From NCBI GenBank assembly GCA_028023455.1, contig JAQFVV010006341.1, positions 310,001-374,000 of the forward strand: a DNA stretch of 64,000 nucleotides, written 5' to 3'. A program made the position numbers and the translations under genes. Positions 37,300 to 52,700 of the stretch are shown here, piece by piece (position 1 is the stretch's first letter; each line of letters starts with the position of its first letter). This DNA is from Epiperipatus broadwayi. Taxonomy: Eukaryota; Onychophora; Udeonychophora; Euonychophora; Peripatidae. The notes beneath the pieces were generated by a model. The model ran no database searches, was not told the origin of the DNA, and worked only from the letters and a program-made list of their open reading frames with translations.

Positions 37300-39590
37300 T
37301 CTATATTTACAAATATGTGAACTTTAACTGTTCTTTGAAATAAAAAAAATATATAAATATTCTTTGTGTTTGAACTATATAAGAATAAACCACATATTTA
37401 TTTATTTACATAGTTGGTAAAAATTACTTTTCTAAAAAAAAAAAATATTCACAAAAAAAAACCCACAATATTATTTTTTAACTAAAGTTACATTTTTTGC
37501 TCAAGGTATATGTGTAAAGTGATAGCAAATGGCCCTGCTACGAGTGGCTGATCTCTTCTTTAGCATTTCAAATATTTAGTTATACCATAGCAGTGTATTG
37601 TAATTTACATCCCTAGAATGACTAGAAAAAAAAACTGTAGATAAAACATAATAAATACAAACAAAAATATGAAAAACTTATACAAGATAAATAAAAACAG
37701 AATCTGAGCCAAAGATACATGCAGAAATTAAATGTATTGGTAATTTAGAAAAGGATATTATGGAATTTTGAATCTTAGCAATAAAAAAATTCTAGGATTG
37801 TAGTTTGATACTTTTACTAATTCAAATTAATCTAAAATTCCTAAAAAACAAACAAAAACAAAAAAATTCCTTTTAAAATTGTAAAATGTGTTATAAGAAT
37901 ACGATATTTACCAGTCACACCTACACCTATATGAGACTGGAATCTGTCTGGTTGTTCTTTGAAGATTTTATACAAGTTTAAAATTCCTTTAGTAAAATTG
38001 GAACTTTTATAAAATAAAATGTGATGTAGAAAGAAAATTTTAAATACATCGAAAAATGGCAAAGACTAGTGGCATTAAAACATTAATGAACAAAATGAGA
38101 AAAAAAGAAATTTCTATTAGATATGAAGCTTTACAATATTTCAATAAATCACTAGCAACAATAAAGAAAACGCTAACTTCTATATATATTTAAACCCCTA
38201 CCTCTATTCTATTTTGTTTTCTTTTTACCAATATAAATTATTACTTGCTTATTATTACAATGTTCATAATCTTTTTTTCCTTTAATATTTCTAACAGCTT
38301 TTCGCCCTCCACTCCTACATTCTTGGCCATTTTTGTAACTTTTGTTTTTAATAAAATGCTGTATTGCGCTGTTTTTCATTAAACTCCCTATCACTGAACC
38401 ATAACATAAATTTTCATTGAAAGCCAGCCAGCACTTCAATGCTATATCCCAGTTGGTATTTTCTGATATCTAATGTAATAAATTTGAATCAATACTGTTG
38501 ATAAAAGAATTCCAATTATAGTTCTAAAAATTTGTATCCCTGAATACAATCTGTGCTTAACTTACTTATAACTTCAATTCTTAAAAACTGCTTCTTTATA
38601 ATCCTCATCTGTTTTTTAATTATCAGTTTTCTTCAAAAGTGCTGCTTTTGTATGAATTTGTTTCTATGTTTTTGGTTATAAATAGTCTCAACAGTAATTT
38701 ATTCTTTTTAAAACCAAATATAAAGTTAAGACATATATTGATGTTTATTTCATCTTTCTTATAAAATCAGTCAACATATATTTTTAAAGAAAATGTTCAA
38801 ACCTTTTTCAAAGACATATTAGTGATAAATTGTTCATTAATGCTTTTTTGGAATCAATTATAGGTAGGTTATTTTCTTAACCCAATCTATTAATGTTACA
38901 TTTTCTAAGTATGACATAATTTTAAATTCACTTTGCCTTTATAAAGTTTAAAATATTAAAATGCAGAACATCCTATTAACTTTCTCTAGTATGAAATAAC
39001 AAGATTTTCTCAACTTATATTAAAGTAAAATTCATTCTATTAACTTTACTAAATTATGATCATCGATTACCAAAGCTTCCAAGAGATGGCTTTGGATTAT
39101 TCTAATGTGGAATTTTTTAATTCCCATTGAAATTCTCTATTTTGACTCTTCAAAAATAATGACAAATGAACAATATAAATAAAATATATCCAAATATTTT
39201 ATAAACATTTTTTGTTTTAATTTCATAAATAATAATGAAAACCAAAAAATAATCATTTTCTTAAATGACAATTTTGGTTGTTATATATAGCTTGAAATAA
39301 AAGCATCGGGTGACCATAAATTAATTCAATCACTACAATGATTGAATTAGTTATTTATGGATGAATCTTATTTTTATTTCAAAATTATGATTGAAGACAA
39401 AAAAAAATTTTTTTTTGTTCCTTACTGGATTATTCATCAAATTAAATAAAGGTGGATTTTTATGTATATTATTTTTAGTTTTTAATATTTGGATATTTGC
39501 ATCAGATTTTTTGTAACTATTCATATTTAAATTTAAAAACAGACTCAAACAATGTATAATGTCATTATATTTCCAGAATTTGAAATGAAA
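37300..39590. other. Intergenic, two exon-like minus-strand stretches
   Basis: The minus strand holds an open stretch at about 38465-38209 (NTNWDIALKCWLAFNENLC..., ending in a lysine-rich tail) after an AG, and another at about 38030-37910 (FTKGILNLYKIFKEQPDRF...VTG) before a G|GTAAAT donor. Both have protein-like composition but no family I recognise. They could be exons of an unknown gene or old transposon parts. The minus ORF 39647-39351 has no recognisable domain. Confidence 0.3.
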
Positions 39591-39599
39591 TTTGCACGA

Positions 39600-40005
39600 T
39601 TGAATAAGATTTTTGTGTTTATGAAAGCAGTATTTTGAAAAAAGCAAGTTTTTGTTGAAAACAATTCAAAAAAAGTAATATTTTATCCATTTTTTTTTTT
39701 GTCTTTCTATTTTAATTAACGGTAAACACTTTTTAATGAATTAGTCCCGATATTCAATGAAAGCCTATTTTTAAAAAATAAATTGCCATCTAATGTGTAT
39801 CATTGAAAACTAACTAAACAGACATAAATGCTGATTAAAATTTGAACTTCCAACATTTTTAGATTGGTCAGCTGAATATCTATGAAATATTGCATCATCA
39901 TATTATATGATCATCAATACCTAAAACTTATATAAAATTTGAAGAAAATCTGTTCAGTAGAAAGAAGTTAGAAATCAGTTACATTTGATGCAAATAAACA
40001 AACAA
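39600..40005 (+). repeat. Dispersed repeat, copy 2
   Basis: Partner of 34500-34880. It ends with AAATCAGTTACATTTG and a run of CAAATAAACAAACAAACGC. Nature unknown. Confidence 0.5.
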
Positions 40006-40084
40006 ACGCACATAATTTTTAACTTAAATAAGTATTTTAATTTAGATAAAAAAATTGTACAAATATTACAGAATTAGTTTTATG

Positions 40085-40132
40085 TACAAGTTTCGTCCAT
40101 CTACTTGATACATCATCTCAGTCCTATGCCTG
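40085..40132 (-). repeat. Penelope-end-like module
   Basis: On the minus strand, GACTGAGATGATGTATC, then GTAGATGGACGAAACTTG. The TGATG and CGAAAC order resembles PLE 3' ends. It follows a polypyrimidine-CCAG and could be mistaken for an exon. Confidence 0.35.
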
Positions 40133-40139
40133 GAAAAAA

Positions 40140-41289
40140 AATATTACAAATTAAAATATGACTAAAAACTTAATATTATATGACAAGACACAAATAATGT
40201 TCTCTAATAAAGTGGGATAAGATAGATAAATGTGAATCAGACAAATATTTAAAAGACTAAATAAGAAACACAAGACTCATTTTAAAACTGAGAAAAAACA
40301 TTAAAAAAAAAATGAATATGATGACTGAAGACGGAACAAAAGACATATTTCTTTTATCATTATTAATATAAAATTTGTGATAATTTCAACCAAGAATTTA
40401 TTATTCATCACAACAATTTTAAATATAAAATTTATCATTTCTTAAGGCATCAATTTTACTAATTATAATGTTTTTGGTAATAAAATCCAGTAATCCTTAT
40501 TTTTCCTAAAATAAGACTTAAAAATTTACGCTGTATCTTGAAGACTGAAGATTGGATTGCTTGCAGAATTAAATTAATGTATTTTATACCAAAATTTCTG
40601 CAAAAAAAATTTCATAAGATGCATTTTAGTTCTTAGATTTGCCAACTGAGATTTGAAGTCTCTAAGAGATGATTTATCAAGAATGATTTGTAATAAGTAA
40701 TTTTCTATATTAACAATTACTGCATAAAGATTTCATAACTAATACATAAAAAGCTATTTCTTTGGATTGATGACTTAAAATCAAAAATTTAAGTAGAAAT
40801 AAGAAGTATCAGAAGAAATACATCTCATGATCAGATTAGGGATGCTTCAGTGGACAATCTCGTGTATGATGAAATGGATTGCTAAAATTAAATTATATTA
40901 AAGGCAAAACAATAACTTCTTTTTAATTATATGAGATAAAAAAAATTTGAAGAAATCAGTGGGTAGAAAAAAAAAATATATAGGTCATTCTAAATGGAGA
41001 ATAATTAGACTGTTTTCAATAAACAATAAGAGATACAGCGAATGATATATAATTTCAGGCAAATGACCTACTTAATTTAAAAGAACAAATTATAATTATT
41101 TTAATGTTATGTATTCGAATACAGGCACTCAGAATACCAACAAATAAATAAAATTTAGATACAAACTGGAATAATAATGAAATATTATTAATAGCAAAAA
41201 GTGATTGATACATTCCAACACAGTATATATAATTAATTTATGGTTCAATTCCTATGATGTATGTAACAACTAGCTATTTTCTGGACGAT
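40140..41289. other. Intergenic, nothing recognised
   Basis: AT-rich sequence without a domain-bearing ORF or an obvious repeat. Confidence 0.6.
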
Positions 41290-42475
41290 TTCCATTGGCC
41301 TGTTTCCAAAACCCTTTGGCTCAACTCCTCAAACTAATGGAATTCTTTCACTTCATTCACCTTATAAAGAATCAGGAATCTCTCAGCAACTATGTCCAAA
41401 GAAACCTGTTAGCCACTTTACCTTCTCTTTCCATTCCCCACCCTAAGTTTTCCATAATCTGCTTCATCCCATATCCACAACATAATATTTGTCAACTCCA
41501 TGGCCTTCATATCTAAATCCCCCTTATCTTTTCCCAAACCCAGCATAAAAACCAATAATCCACTTTCTGCATAATCACTTTGTTCATATTTATTCTTCCA
41601 TAACTTCATTATTTGTACCCTTTCTGCTTTCAAGCATTTACACTGAATTAACAGATGCCTAATATTTTCTATGCCTTCCTTATACAACTTGCAGATTAAA
41701 TCACCATATTTTACCATTTATATATATTTTTTCCCTTATTGCTAAAGATCCTGTTTGAGCCTTAAACAATAAACTACTTCCCTTGCTATTACCATAAATT
41801 AACTCGCAACCAATGTTCTGTTTACTTCTATATATATTTAAACTCTTTTTTACTCTCCATACTAATTCTCCATCTCTCCAACTCCCTATTCTTTATTAAT
41901 GCATCTATCCTTACCACTATAACACTCAACAATCCTCCTAACACAATCATCCCACCTTTTATACCAGTATACTAATACAAATTCTTTATCCAAATCTTCT
42001 GCATACCACATTATCCTTCTCACCCATCTTGTTGCCTGCCCTTTACTCACAACCCAATTAAATACTATTTTGGCTATTATTTTATTATCCATAAACTGCA
42101 ATCTCTCATATAAAAACGTGACCATCCCATTTCTCCTTGAATTGCCTCCTTTGCTGTCCACACATCTGCATCTAATGCATGTCTTCCTACTTCCCTTTGT
42201 ACTTTTTCTAAGTAATCTAATACCCCTTTATTAACACATAATACATCATTGCCATATGTTAACCCTACTACTCCACTCCCTTACATACAATTCTAGCTAC
42301 ATCATATTTATTATATGAAAACACTGTTAATTTCTTTATCAATCCCTCTCTTTTCTTTGCTTCATTTATCAATTTTTTCACCCATTCATCCAAGCAATTT
42401 TTCTGATTACTTAAGATGATTCCCAAATAACTATATCTATTCACCATACTTAACTTTATATCCCCGATGCTGCTC
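41290..42475 (-). mobile_element. LINE family 1, copy 2 (3' half)
   Basis: Minus-strand copy of the C-terminal half of the element at 7715-10270. It starts at IGDIKLSMVNRYSYLGIILS (42475-42400) and passes through LINEAKKREGLIKKL and [18 protein letters not shown] (42161-41886). It ends with the zinc-knuckle part (CKLYKEGIENIRHLLIQC; the second Cys is Tyr) and [13 protein letters not shown] (41717-41418). 5'-truncated and frameshifted. It lies between the convergent BDP1 and DDX51 genes. Confidence 0.78.
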
Positions 42476-42499
42476 ACAATCATGCTGGCCCACACTAGG

Positions 42500-43620
42500 G
42501 TGCTTCCCAGTCACTTAAGCTTCTTTCAGCTTCTGTTCATTAAAATCTCCCACCACCAGTCAGTTCACTTAGTAAATCCACTGGAATAAGAAACATGCAC
42601 TTTGCTGCACATGCTATTTATTCACGCAGTTTGGCTTCCGGCAATCCAGAGTTCATTCTTGATTGTTATCAATTTTGTTTTCCTCTTGGTGTTTTTAATT
42701 AGTTGGTTCAACTTCTATTGTATCAAGAAATATTTATAATTAGCAAATATTTCTTGGCATTTACCAAATGCAATTTTCTTATCACAAATATTTTCTATTG
42801 TTAAGCCTAAACAAAATTAATCATTAATTAAACCTTTTTACTTTCTATCCGATTTAATTATACAATGTTCGCTTTTCTTAAATTACTTTACCCAAACACG
42901 TTCTTTAATTTTACTCTTATCAGTTAGTGAGCTAAAAAATATATTTCCCTAATATATTTTCCTTACTTTTTCTGGAGTACAAAAACTCTTATAATTATTG
43001 TATTGCAATGTACATATTTTTACAAATGTGACATTTAATAAATCAAAAGTTTGTATTTTAAAGCAAAAAATATATAAACATACCAGGAGTCACAAATTTT
43101 GATCACTCAAAATGTATTAATAATAATAAAAAAAAGTTTTAAACTGGATTTTACTTTTTTTTTTAAAAAAAAAAAAAGGTTGCTAAGAAAATTAGAGATA
43201 GCAATAAACCCTAATGTCAAGATATTTAAACTGGGTCATAAAAAAAAAAACAGTCACAAACTTCATACTGAGTCATATAACAATTTGAAATTTGCTTATT
43301 CATTCCATTATTTTAACTTCATCCCTCATTCTGTCATATCTGTGAAAGAATGGCCAAAAAATTTCAACCCAAACTAATCAAAAAATTTATACTTCTTGGC
43401 CATATTAAACTACTTAACCATTTCTTCAATTATTTCAATTTTCTCTTGTGCTTTAATAAATTGATGATAAATTTCCAAGAGATAATTTTTTCTTTAAATA
43501 ACATCTCAGAGTATCAATGAAAACTCATAATTTGTTCCTACAATTTAATATGTGTTGGTCAACTTTTAAGGGTTTATGAATTGTGACGACAGACCTTCAA
43601 CTAGACAATATGGTGCTATG
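42500..43620. other. 3' flank of DDX51, nothing recognised
   Basis: The ORF 43099-43377 is lysine- and poly-A-derived and has no recognisable domain. An ATTAAA on the minus strand near 43451 is a weak candidate polyadenylation signal for DDX51. Confidence 0.5.
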
Positions 43621-43785
43621 CTAATATATACTGTAGATTGTGATCAATACCTTCATCTCTTCAGCCAACTTCTGCAAAGCTTCTTCGTAGTCTGGGAGAA
43701 GTTGATTCATATCTTCTTCAATAATTGGTAGTTCCTCAAAATTTGGTTTGTTGATACTCTGCAACTGACTTTCAAACCATTGTTT
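43621..43785 (-). CDS. DDX51: DDX51 terminal exon
   Basis: The acceptor is GTCTTTGTTTAG, phase 0. It encodes [10 protein letters not shown], then [17 protein letters not shown] and a short VLITIYSIY end at TAG 43623-43621. An AAG|GTATTG inside could act as a donor and swap the last nine residues, but the only nearby acceptor candidate (40132) lies in a repeat-like module. Confidence 0.82.
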   Translation of the reverse strand, partial: KQWFESQLQSINKPNFEELPIIEEDMNQLLPDYEEALQKLAEEMKVLITIYSIY

Positions 43786-46700
43786 CTAAACAAAGACAAA
43801 TTAATGTATTATAAATATTGTAAATTTTTAAAAAAATCGGCTAGATAAAAAAAAAATGAAATAAAATAAAAAGTTTATTAAAATATATGATAATTATAAC
43901 GTAAGGAAAGAAAATAATAATGTGGATTAAAAAATTAAAATAGTCATCATCAAATTTAACTTCCATTTGAAAATGTTTCATTGTAAATATGGCATGTTAG
44001 CCCCTAATAGTTTAATAGAATAAGTGTACTTCTTGAATATAATTTCTTTGCAATATTCATAATTCTTTTTCATTTAAAGTTAATCACATTCTAATTCAAA
44101 GGCCACAATAGTATTATTATCTTCTGGAAATAATAATATTTTTATAGCTCATATTTTCAAATTGTTAACAATACTTTTATTCTGTAATGACTAGGAGCTT
44201 TAAAATATTTTTAAACTATTTCTTAAATTTACAACCAGGTTATACTTATAGTATATTACTCATCACACATACACTATTAAATCGATATTAACTTGACACC
44301 CTCATCCATCAAAAAGTGTTTTAAAAACATAATTTGTCAATTAAAATATCAAACTCATAATAAAATCAAGCCCTGATTTAAGTACAGTCAGTAAGGGTTG
44401 GTTTTGATGGATGAGTGCATGTAAATTTAATATCAATCTAATAACACATGTGTGAAGAATACTTTTCTGCCACAAGATTACACATACATAAATCACTATA
44501 TTATTTATTACTCACCCTACATTCTAAAAGAAACTAATCTATCTCTGAGACCATGTTTATATTTTAAAAAGTCCTACTAATTTTGAATGACGACAAAGAG
44601 CAGTGCAGAGAATTAAATTTGGCCCTCTACACTTTCTCTTTATTACTTTCTCTTGTAAATTTTGACTGTTAACATTTTAAAATGACCATTAGTTGTAGTT
44701 CTTTTCCTTTTAAAGATTGCCTCAGTTAATATTCCATTACATATACAGTAAGCCCCAGTCTAAAGAGTGATTGGTTGGTCCACTCTGCCTGCTGCCCCAT
44801 TAGCATATATGTTAAGTAATGACAGAGTTTACCTACTCAGCACAAAAATTTTAAGATGCTAATTTATCTGGATCAGAAGTTATGACAAAAAAACGTGATT
44901 GTTTGTTTGAACCTACATTCACGATGATTCAAATTGGGTGTGAAATAAAGCCAAGGGTTGCAAGGATTTTTCAGATGACGGTAGAGAGTGGATAATCAAT
45001 AAAGGTGCAAAACCCACTGTGGCCAGACACACTACCACCTTCACTACACCACACGTATGTTGATTCAAAGATGTCACTACAGCCAACATGGGAAAGAACT
45101 GTCAATGGAACATACTGCGTATGTTTTAATTTTATTGCTATTTTACATCCTAATGTTTCTATTGTTTTCATTAATATAAGATTTGGGCAGAGACATAGTG
45201 GCCTGGCACAGTCACATCTGGGCCTGAATTTCTTATGAATGACATCCTGAGCAATAAACTATTCTAATTTTTTTTTTTTTTTTTTTACATATAAGTAAAT
45301 AAAACATCAATTTTTAATAACACTTTTTATGTATCTATCACCATTATCAGTTATTGGTCAAAAGACAGGCCTTGGTCACCAATCTGATTACTTCCCCAAA
45401 ATATTTTGCCTTTGATTTACTCTTTTAACACTCACCTACCTCCTTTACCAATCAACTTCTACTATTTCTTATTCTATTTCCTAATCCCCTCCCTTTCAAA
45501 ATGCCTTCCAACATATCTTTTATAATTTCATATGCTCAATCCACTTTTTTTCTCGTCTCAGCTAATTAAATTGCTAACAAATTCTAATCTGCTTTTATAT
45601 CTCTTACTACCTTCATTGCAATATGTATTTGCGTGCATAATCTAATAAAAATGCAGAAAACATATTAAGATGCAAATATCCAAGCTTTTATTATCTATTA
45701 ATGAACTATTTTATTTATTTATTAAGGAATCATTCATTATAGTCTAAGGAATAAAAGCAAAGACTTGTAAAAACTCTTTCAAATAACTGGAAAAAATGTA
45801 TATTTGACATTACCTCTTTTTCAGTTAAAAAAATAACTGCTGTACCCTCTCGGCCAGCCCGAGCTGTTCTGCCAACACGATGAATATAATTTCTAATGTG
45901 AGAGGGTTTATCATATGAAATGACGTAATCAACTTCAGGAAGATCCATACCACGGGCAGCTAAATCAGAGCAAATTAATCTAAAATTAAACAAAAATTAT
46001 TTTTTCAAATAAACGTACTAATATGATTATATGAAATATAAACCAAAAAAATTTAAGCAGTTTCAGCGTCTATAATTTTTAGCTAACAAACAGCAGGAGC
46101 GCAATAAAGATAAACTCGTGTTTGTATCGGACAATAAAACTATTTAGACTCAAACAAAATAAATACTGTTATAAACAGAACTATTTTTAGCCAAACTATG
46201 GAGAGATTTTGATATTTAATGTCAATTTACAAAATAAAAAAGAATGGATTGTGCAGAAATAGCAAAAACAGGAACTTGGGTATTCGTTGCTTCATGAGAA
46301 TTATATGGAAACTACTTTCTTATCCAAATTTAAAGACCTACAGTGCAGCTTCTTCTCATAACTTCTATCATCAACTTAAGCTCTAATCTGTCAGATAACT
46401 TCTGCCATATGATATTTTTATCAATATTCTCTGCATTCCTCATTTGTGCTCATAATCTGATCAAAATATAAAATCCATTTACCACTGTGATTACAATAAC
46501 TTAAATGATAGCTAATGTCAAAATTTTTGTTTCTGATTTCATTAGTTCATGTATGGGTGGTATTTATTTGGAATTAGTATCTTGAAGGGCATTGTGTTAT
46601 TACTGCTCTCGTTATTAGATTCATGCGAACAAAGTAAGGATCGGAATCAAACCTATAATGACCATTTTATTATACTATGTTAAAAATATCCTTTGTAATA

Positions 46701-49700
46701 TACAGCACCATCTATGAGCAGCTTATAAAGTACAAATCTAATATTTCAGAAATAGAGAGCTTTGAGGTGTACGATAAATATTTATATAACTAAAGCCAAT
46801 TATAGCTGCAGGGTTTATAATGGATATTGATTTTATAAAGACAAATTTCAATATGTAATTACTTCAAAACAAATAGCAATATTAATACGAAAAACTGTAA
46901 TTTACTTTTCCTAACTCAAAGTAAATCCAGAAATTTCATATATTACCTAAAACATATAATATCCAAATGGACCTTAATTTTTAATTTCAGCAATTTCTTT
47001 CACTAAATTTTATGCTAATTATTAATTAATAAATCCAGAAAAGATTATATAATAAGAAATAATACTTAATGATGTATAATTTTTTTTAGTTTTAATTATA
47101 TGCATAAATAACAATAAATTATAAATTTAACTCCATTTTATGATATTCATATAAATATTTTATATATTGTTCTGTAGAAATAATACATAAAAATATTAAC
47201 CATCATAAACACAATTATTATGTAACTTAGAGTGACATCACAGTAAAACAAATAGCCTGTTAGATTAAAGACAATACAATTTGACACAAACCAATGCTAT
47301 ATTGAGATCTTGATTTCTGAGAATGATTTTGAATTTATTAAGTTACCTTTATAGTTACAGAATATATACTACTAGTAGTATATCTTCCATTCGTACAATG
47401 AATATCTTCGAGAACTAAAAATGTGATTACAAATTTAAAGTTTACTGTTTTCAAAATTTATTCTTAGTCTGTTTAAATGCTTTAGAACTTTTAAAGGAGA
47501 TTAATTTGGAATATATTTTAATTAAATTATTCTGATATGTTAATAAATTTCTGAATATTTCAATGATATACAATGCAATAAATAAAATATATACTGCAGT
47601 GATTAAATGTCAAAAGAGATGCTTGGAGTATTGTAGTGTTTTGTATAAATATGTTTACGGAAATTTAAGTATAAGTTTTGTACTCCGGAAAAAGTAAGGA
47701 AAATATATTAGAGAAATATATTTTAGATCGCTAACTGATAAGGATTTAATTAGTGATTAAATTTACATATTTGCAATAAGGACATTGTGTTCGATAAATG
47801 CCCAAGAGATATTTGCTAATTACAAATATTTCTTGATACAATACTAACTAAAAACACAAAGAGAAAATCAAGATTGATAACATCAAGAATAAACTTTGGA
47901 TTGCCGAAGGCCAACTGAAGGGACTATAAATAGTTTGAGCAACAAAATGTGTTGTTCTATTTCCAGTGAATTTATAGAGAGATTTTAAGTGATGGCAGAT
48001 AAAAGAAGCTAAGTGACAATGTGGCGATCTACTGAGAAAATGTGTTCTCAAGCAGTCTATTGGTTTTCATCAGTGAAGAATATTGGATTTGCACACACAT
48101 ATCCAGTGGTCTTATTTACTCTTTTTATACTATCACATGATCACAATTTCTTATGTTTGCTCATAACTGTTATTAAAATAGGCAAAACTCTCATACAATA
48201 GTGTACCAGATAGGGATTTTATGCACAAGTCTTCTGGCATCCATTGATTACTCTGGCTTGCACTGAGTAGCACTACTGTATGGAGAGTTTTGCCTGTTTT
48301 AATCTTTTTATACTATCCAAGATTTTTAATCTCAACCAAATTGCTTGTGTAGTTATATAGATTTGACCTTAATCAAGACCCTAGAGGTTTTAGAGATCTC
48401 CTTTTGACTATTTGACAAGAATGGAATACATCATGATTTCTAATATCCACATTACCTCATAAGACAAATGTTGATTGTAAGCTGGGGAGAGAGTCATGTG
48501 ATTCTAAGTTTTGTATCCTATCATATGTCTATTTTTCAACAGAAATTATAGCATGCAGTTCTATTTTTTAACAAATGATTCAAGCATAATTAATTCCCTC
48601 TTACATATCAGTTTTTCCAGATGTGAACTGCTTTAGAATCGCAGAACGTCTCTCACTTGCTAATGTAGCTGAAAACTGGCCAACATTCAAACCGCCAAAA
48701 AGATCCAATAAACGAAATAACCTAAAAAATAGAAAAATCATTCCATAAATAAATAAAAATTCTTTGAAACAATTTTGCAAGAGAATTATTTCTAACCTAT
48801 TAGTTGTATCTTTGGAATTGGTGAAACATAAAACCCGGCGGTATTTTAAGTTGTGCAAAAAATGCAGCAGAAGAAGTGGTTTGTCAGACTTTTTGCAAAG
48901 AACAAAATGTTCCTGTAAAAAAAAAAAAAAGTACTGGTTTACATCAAAAAAGATTTCGAAAAATATAAAAATTAAAATCAGATTTAGTCATCAAAAGTTC
49001 TTACATAATCACCTATCAATAAAGTGAGCTTAACATTTAAACTCTGAACAAAGTTGGGAGATAACTAAAGATTTCCCAGATAAGCTAGAACATTTTCATA
49101 TAACTACCCAGGTAACTTTCTACTATTATTCAATAATTGAGTGTTTAGTTATTCTAAACAGAAGACAAAATAAGTCCCAGATAGTCATTTAATGTTAATG
49201 GCTGACCATATCGAAATACACAAATGAGAATGGGTTATACAACCAAGTACTTGGTCATCAATAATAATAGTTATTACCATCAAAGTGATAATGGGTTCAG
49301 ATGTTCTAGGCAACAGATTACCAAAAATCAGAATATTATTAGTTGAACATTTCCATCTCTTATTTATAGTTATTGGCATTCTTTTTATATAATTTCACAT
49401 AATTAAATTTGTTTCTAAATATTTACATAGGTGATAGGTTCAAGTTGCCTGAAGCGCCATCTCTGAATCAACACGTGATATAACATTTCACCAAAAATTT
49501 TTTTAAGGTCCTTCTGTCTCTTGATCATGAAATGTGATACTATGTTTGATATCTTCATAGATCATCTTCGGTACTCTCCTTGCTATCAAGAAATCTTGCA
49601 AATACTTGAAAACACTTTTGTGACTCATGGTTCACTGCTATTTCAAACATGGTTGTACCTAATTTAAAACAAAATTTAATCTTAATGCATTGTTTCATTG

Positions 49701-52700
49701 TGAATTAAAGTATTAGAATTCAGGTTTTCCAGACACACCTATGCATTAAAATTGTTGTGATGAATAGTTAAACTATATCGCTATTATCATATGCATTGAT
49801 TCAGAGATGGTGTTGCAGGCAAGTGAAAAAACCAGTCTTCTTTTCATTAGACACAATATGCATATGTTACTAAATAAAAGCTTTCTTAATAGCATATGTC
49901 GATGAAGGGCAAACTGTGGCTTCTAAAGCCACTCTGAGCAATTATTGGTTTTCATTGCTATTTTTTTAAAATTGTTATATTAATAACTTAAGACATTATA
50001 GTATGTATGAATATTAGAATATTTTATTTCCTAAATGTTTTAAAAGTAATAATAAAAAAGATTTTTTGAAACTTTAAATTTGCTTTTTAATGGGGCTAGG
50101 TAAAAAAGTAGTTAATATGGATTTTATCATTATTGATTGGCAAAAAGTATTTTGACAGTTGATGGCCTGTGTCACTCCTGTCAAAATTAGTGGCAGAAGT
50201 GACTATTGTGCCTCTTAAAACTTTCAGAAATGTGTGAAAAAGATTATACGTGGCTCTTAATACTGAATAGTTTGCCCTTGGCATATATCCACTCTCCCTG
50301 ATTGAAGATGGGTGTTTAGTCAATAGAGCTCTCAACAATATAACAATAATGATTACTATTGAAGTTGTAGTGTGGAATTCTTTTAATGAAAATAATCAAG
50401 ATATTTAGCCACCAGGGAACTAGTTTTTATGCTGGGTTTGCGAAAAGATAAGGGGGATTTAGATTTAAAGGCCATAGAATTGACAAAGATTATGCTGTGG
50501 AAATGGGATGGGGCAGAATATGGGAAGACTTAGAGTGGGGAATGGAAAATAAAATGGCTAACAGGTTTATCTGGGCATAGTTGCTGAGATATTCTTGACT
50601 TCGTTTACGAAGAAGCCAAATACATCACATCACATCAATAATTGATCATCAATAATAATAGCAATTAATATATTCATAATTAATAACCAATTCAGATATT
50701 CTGGATATTAGTTTACTGAAAACCAAAACATTTTAATAGCCCAGTAAACTGCTAAAAATGTATATCTTGTATTTAGATCTACGATCCTTATTAATATAAA
50801 AAGGCAGAAATAAGGTTCAATAGAATCATAAAAATAACTGCTCAAAAAAAAAAAATTTCTGAGAGGCAATAACTACTATTTAATCCCTTTACAAATCAAA
50901 TTGATGAACATAAGCCATAAAATATTGTAAATGAGTCCATATAAGACAAAAACTATCTGTTAACATATCAATAGTATATTAATATCTTTAATGAGAAAAA
51001 GTTATTGAGGACAAATCCAAAAATTATATGGCTGAATTCAAAATTTCTTTGTTAGCAAGTTCCAATGAAAGTAAATTCAGCTTTTTTATATGACAATATG
51101 TAGAAAAACAGTTCTTTATATCAAACTCTGCATATTACTGTTAGAGGAGGGATCCCTATGGCCCTGTTGAAATGAAGCTTTGCCGTTACAATCATTATTT
51201 ATAATAGATTAAATACACAGGCTTATATATACCTGTGTGTAACATATGTAATAGACAGGGTATGAGCACAGACTTTCACATGACCCACCACTTCTACACT
51301 ATCTCATAACACTGATATACCTGAACACACATATGTTGAAAAGATAAATTATCACCAATAAACGTATTTCATGCTAAACCAGCAATCATTAGTTGGTCCA
51401 GATTACCATCTCTACACATATATGCTACAAGTGCTCAGATATATATTTATTTATCATTATTTATGATGTTTCAGAAAAAACTTTGCTCCAGAAGTTCCTT
51501 AAAGAGTTTATTCTTTGCATCCACATTAGAACTAACTTAAAAAGACTTTCTTTTTGTGAATTAAAGATTTTTTTAAATAAGAATAAAATCACCTTAGATT
51601 ACTAAAGGAATCTATTGATAGTTTTCTTTTATTATAAATCATATTTTGTATTGATATCTCTTAGAATTGTCCCTTGTTGAAAATCACATTAAATCCTGAC
51701 AATTATGGTCTACGAAACCCACTTTTATTCAATTTCTCTTATGAATATACTGCAACAAGACCTCTCATATGCTTAAAAGAGCAATTAAATTCATACTACT
51801 TTACAGCTGTCTGCTGTAAGCTTGCATAATTAATGAACATTAAAAGGTATAATGCTATAATATTCCCAGCTCTAGCCTGACTGTTTCTGGCTTTTTTAGC
51901 TTGAATAGGATGCCAGAAACATAAATATTTTAGTTTCAATTTTAAATCCTAGTCTTCAATGACAAAGGGAAGAGTGAGAAATCAATTAATTTGGAGACGG
52001 GGATTTTGTATCATAATACCATCTAATATCCATGGATTACTCTAGCTTACAGTAGCAGGCAGGAGAATAGAAGATAAGTACCCAGTATAATTATAATTAC
52101 AGTTACTATTTATTTGCTCTCTCTTCTAAGAGTGACTCTCTGAAGGGAGTCTATAATGCATGGAAAAGAATAAGTCAACAGTATTCAGCAGTATAAGTCA
52201 TCAAAAGATGATTAAAAAGGCCAATCAATTGCAACAATATCAAGTAGTCTGAAAATGGAAACAAAATAAAATACACAGCAATATGATCACTTATTTTATA
52301 ATAAAACAACATTCAAATGAATGTTCCAAATATTACAACAGAAAAAAGCTCAATATTGAAACAGGGCCAATGAGAGTAAATCAATTCATAACTTGTTCTT
52401 TAATGGTTTTTCTTTCAAATGAAGTCAGAGTTTCTGTGTTGATGGATTGTGTCCTCATTCGTCAGCAAACCTTATTTCAATTTGTGATTGTCAAAATTTT
52501 TTTTAGATATTATACTAATTAACATTTTATTAATAAAAATCTAATTTCTTTAATATAATTTTCAAAAGTAAAAATTACTGGCTTATAACAACAAATCTAC
52601 ATGGAGGCCATAGCAGTAATAGAGATCTTTGAAACTGAATACAATAATTTGCTCTCAAATCTTTTCTTAGTGAAAAAAAATCAAGAACACTTGAGCTACA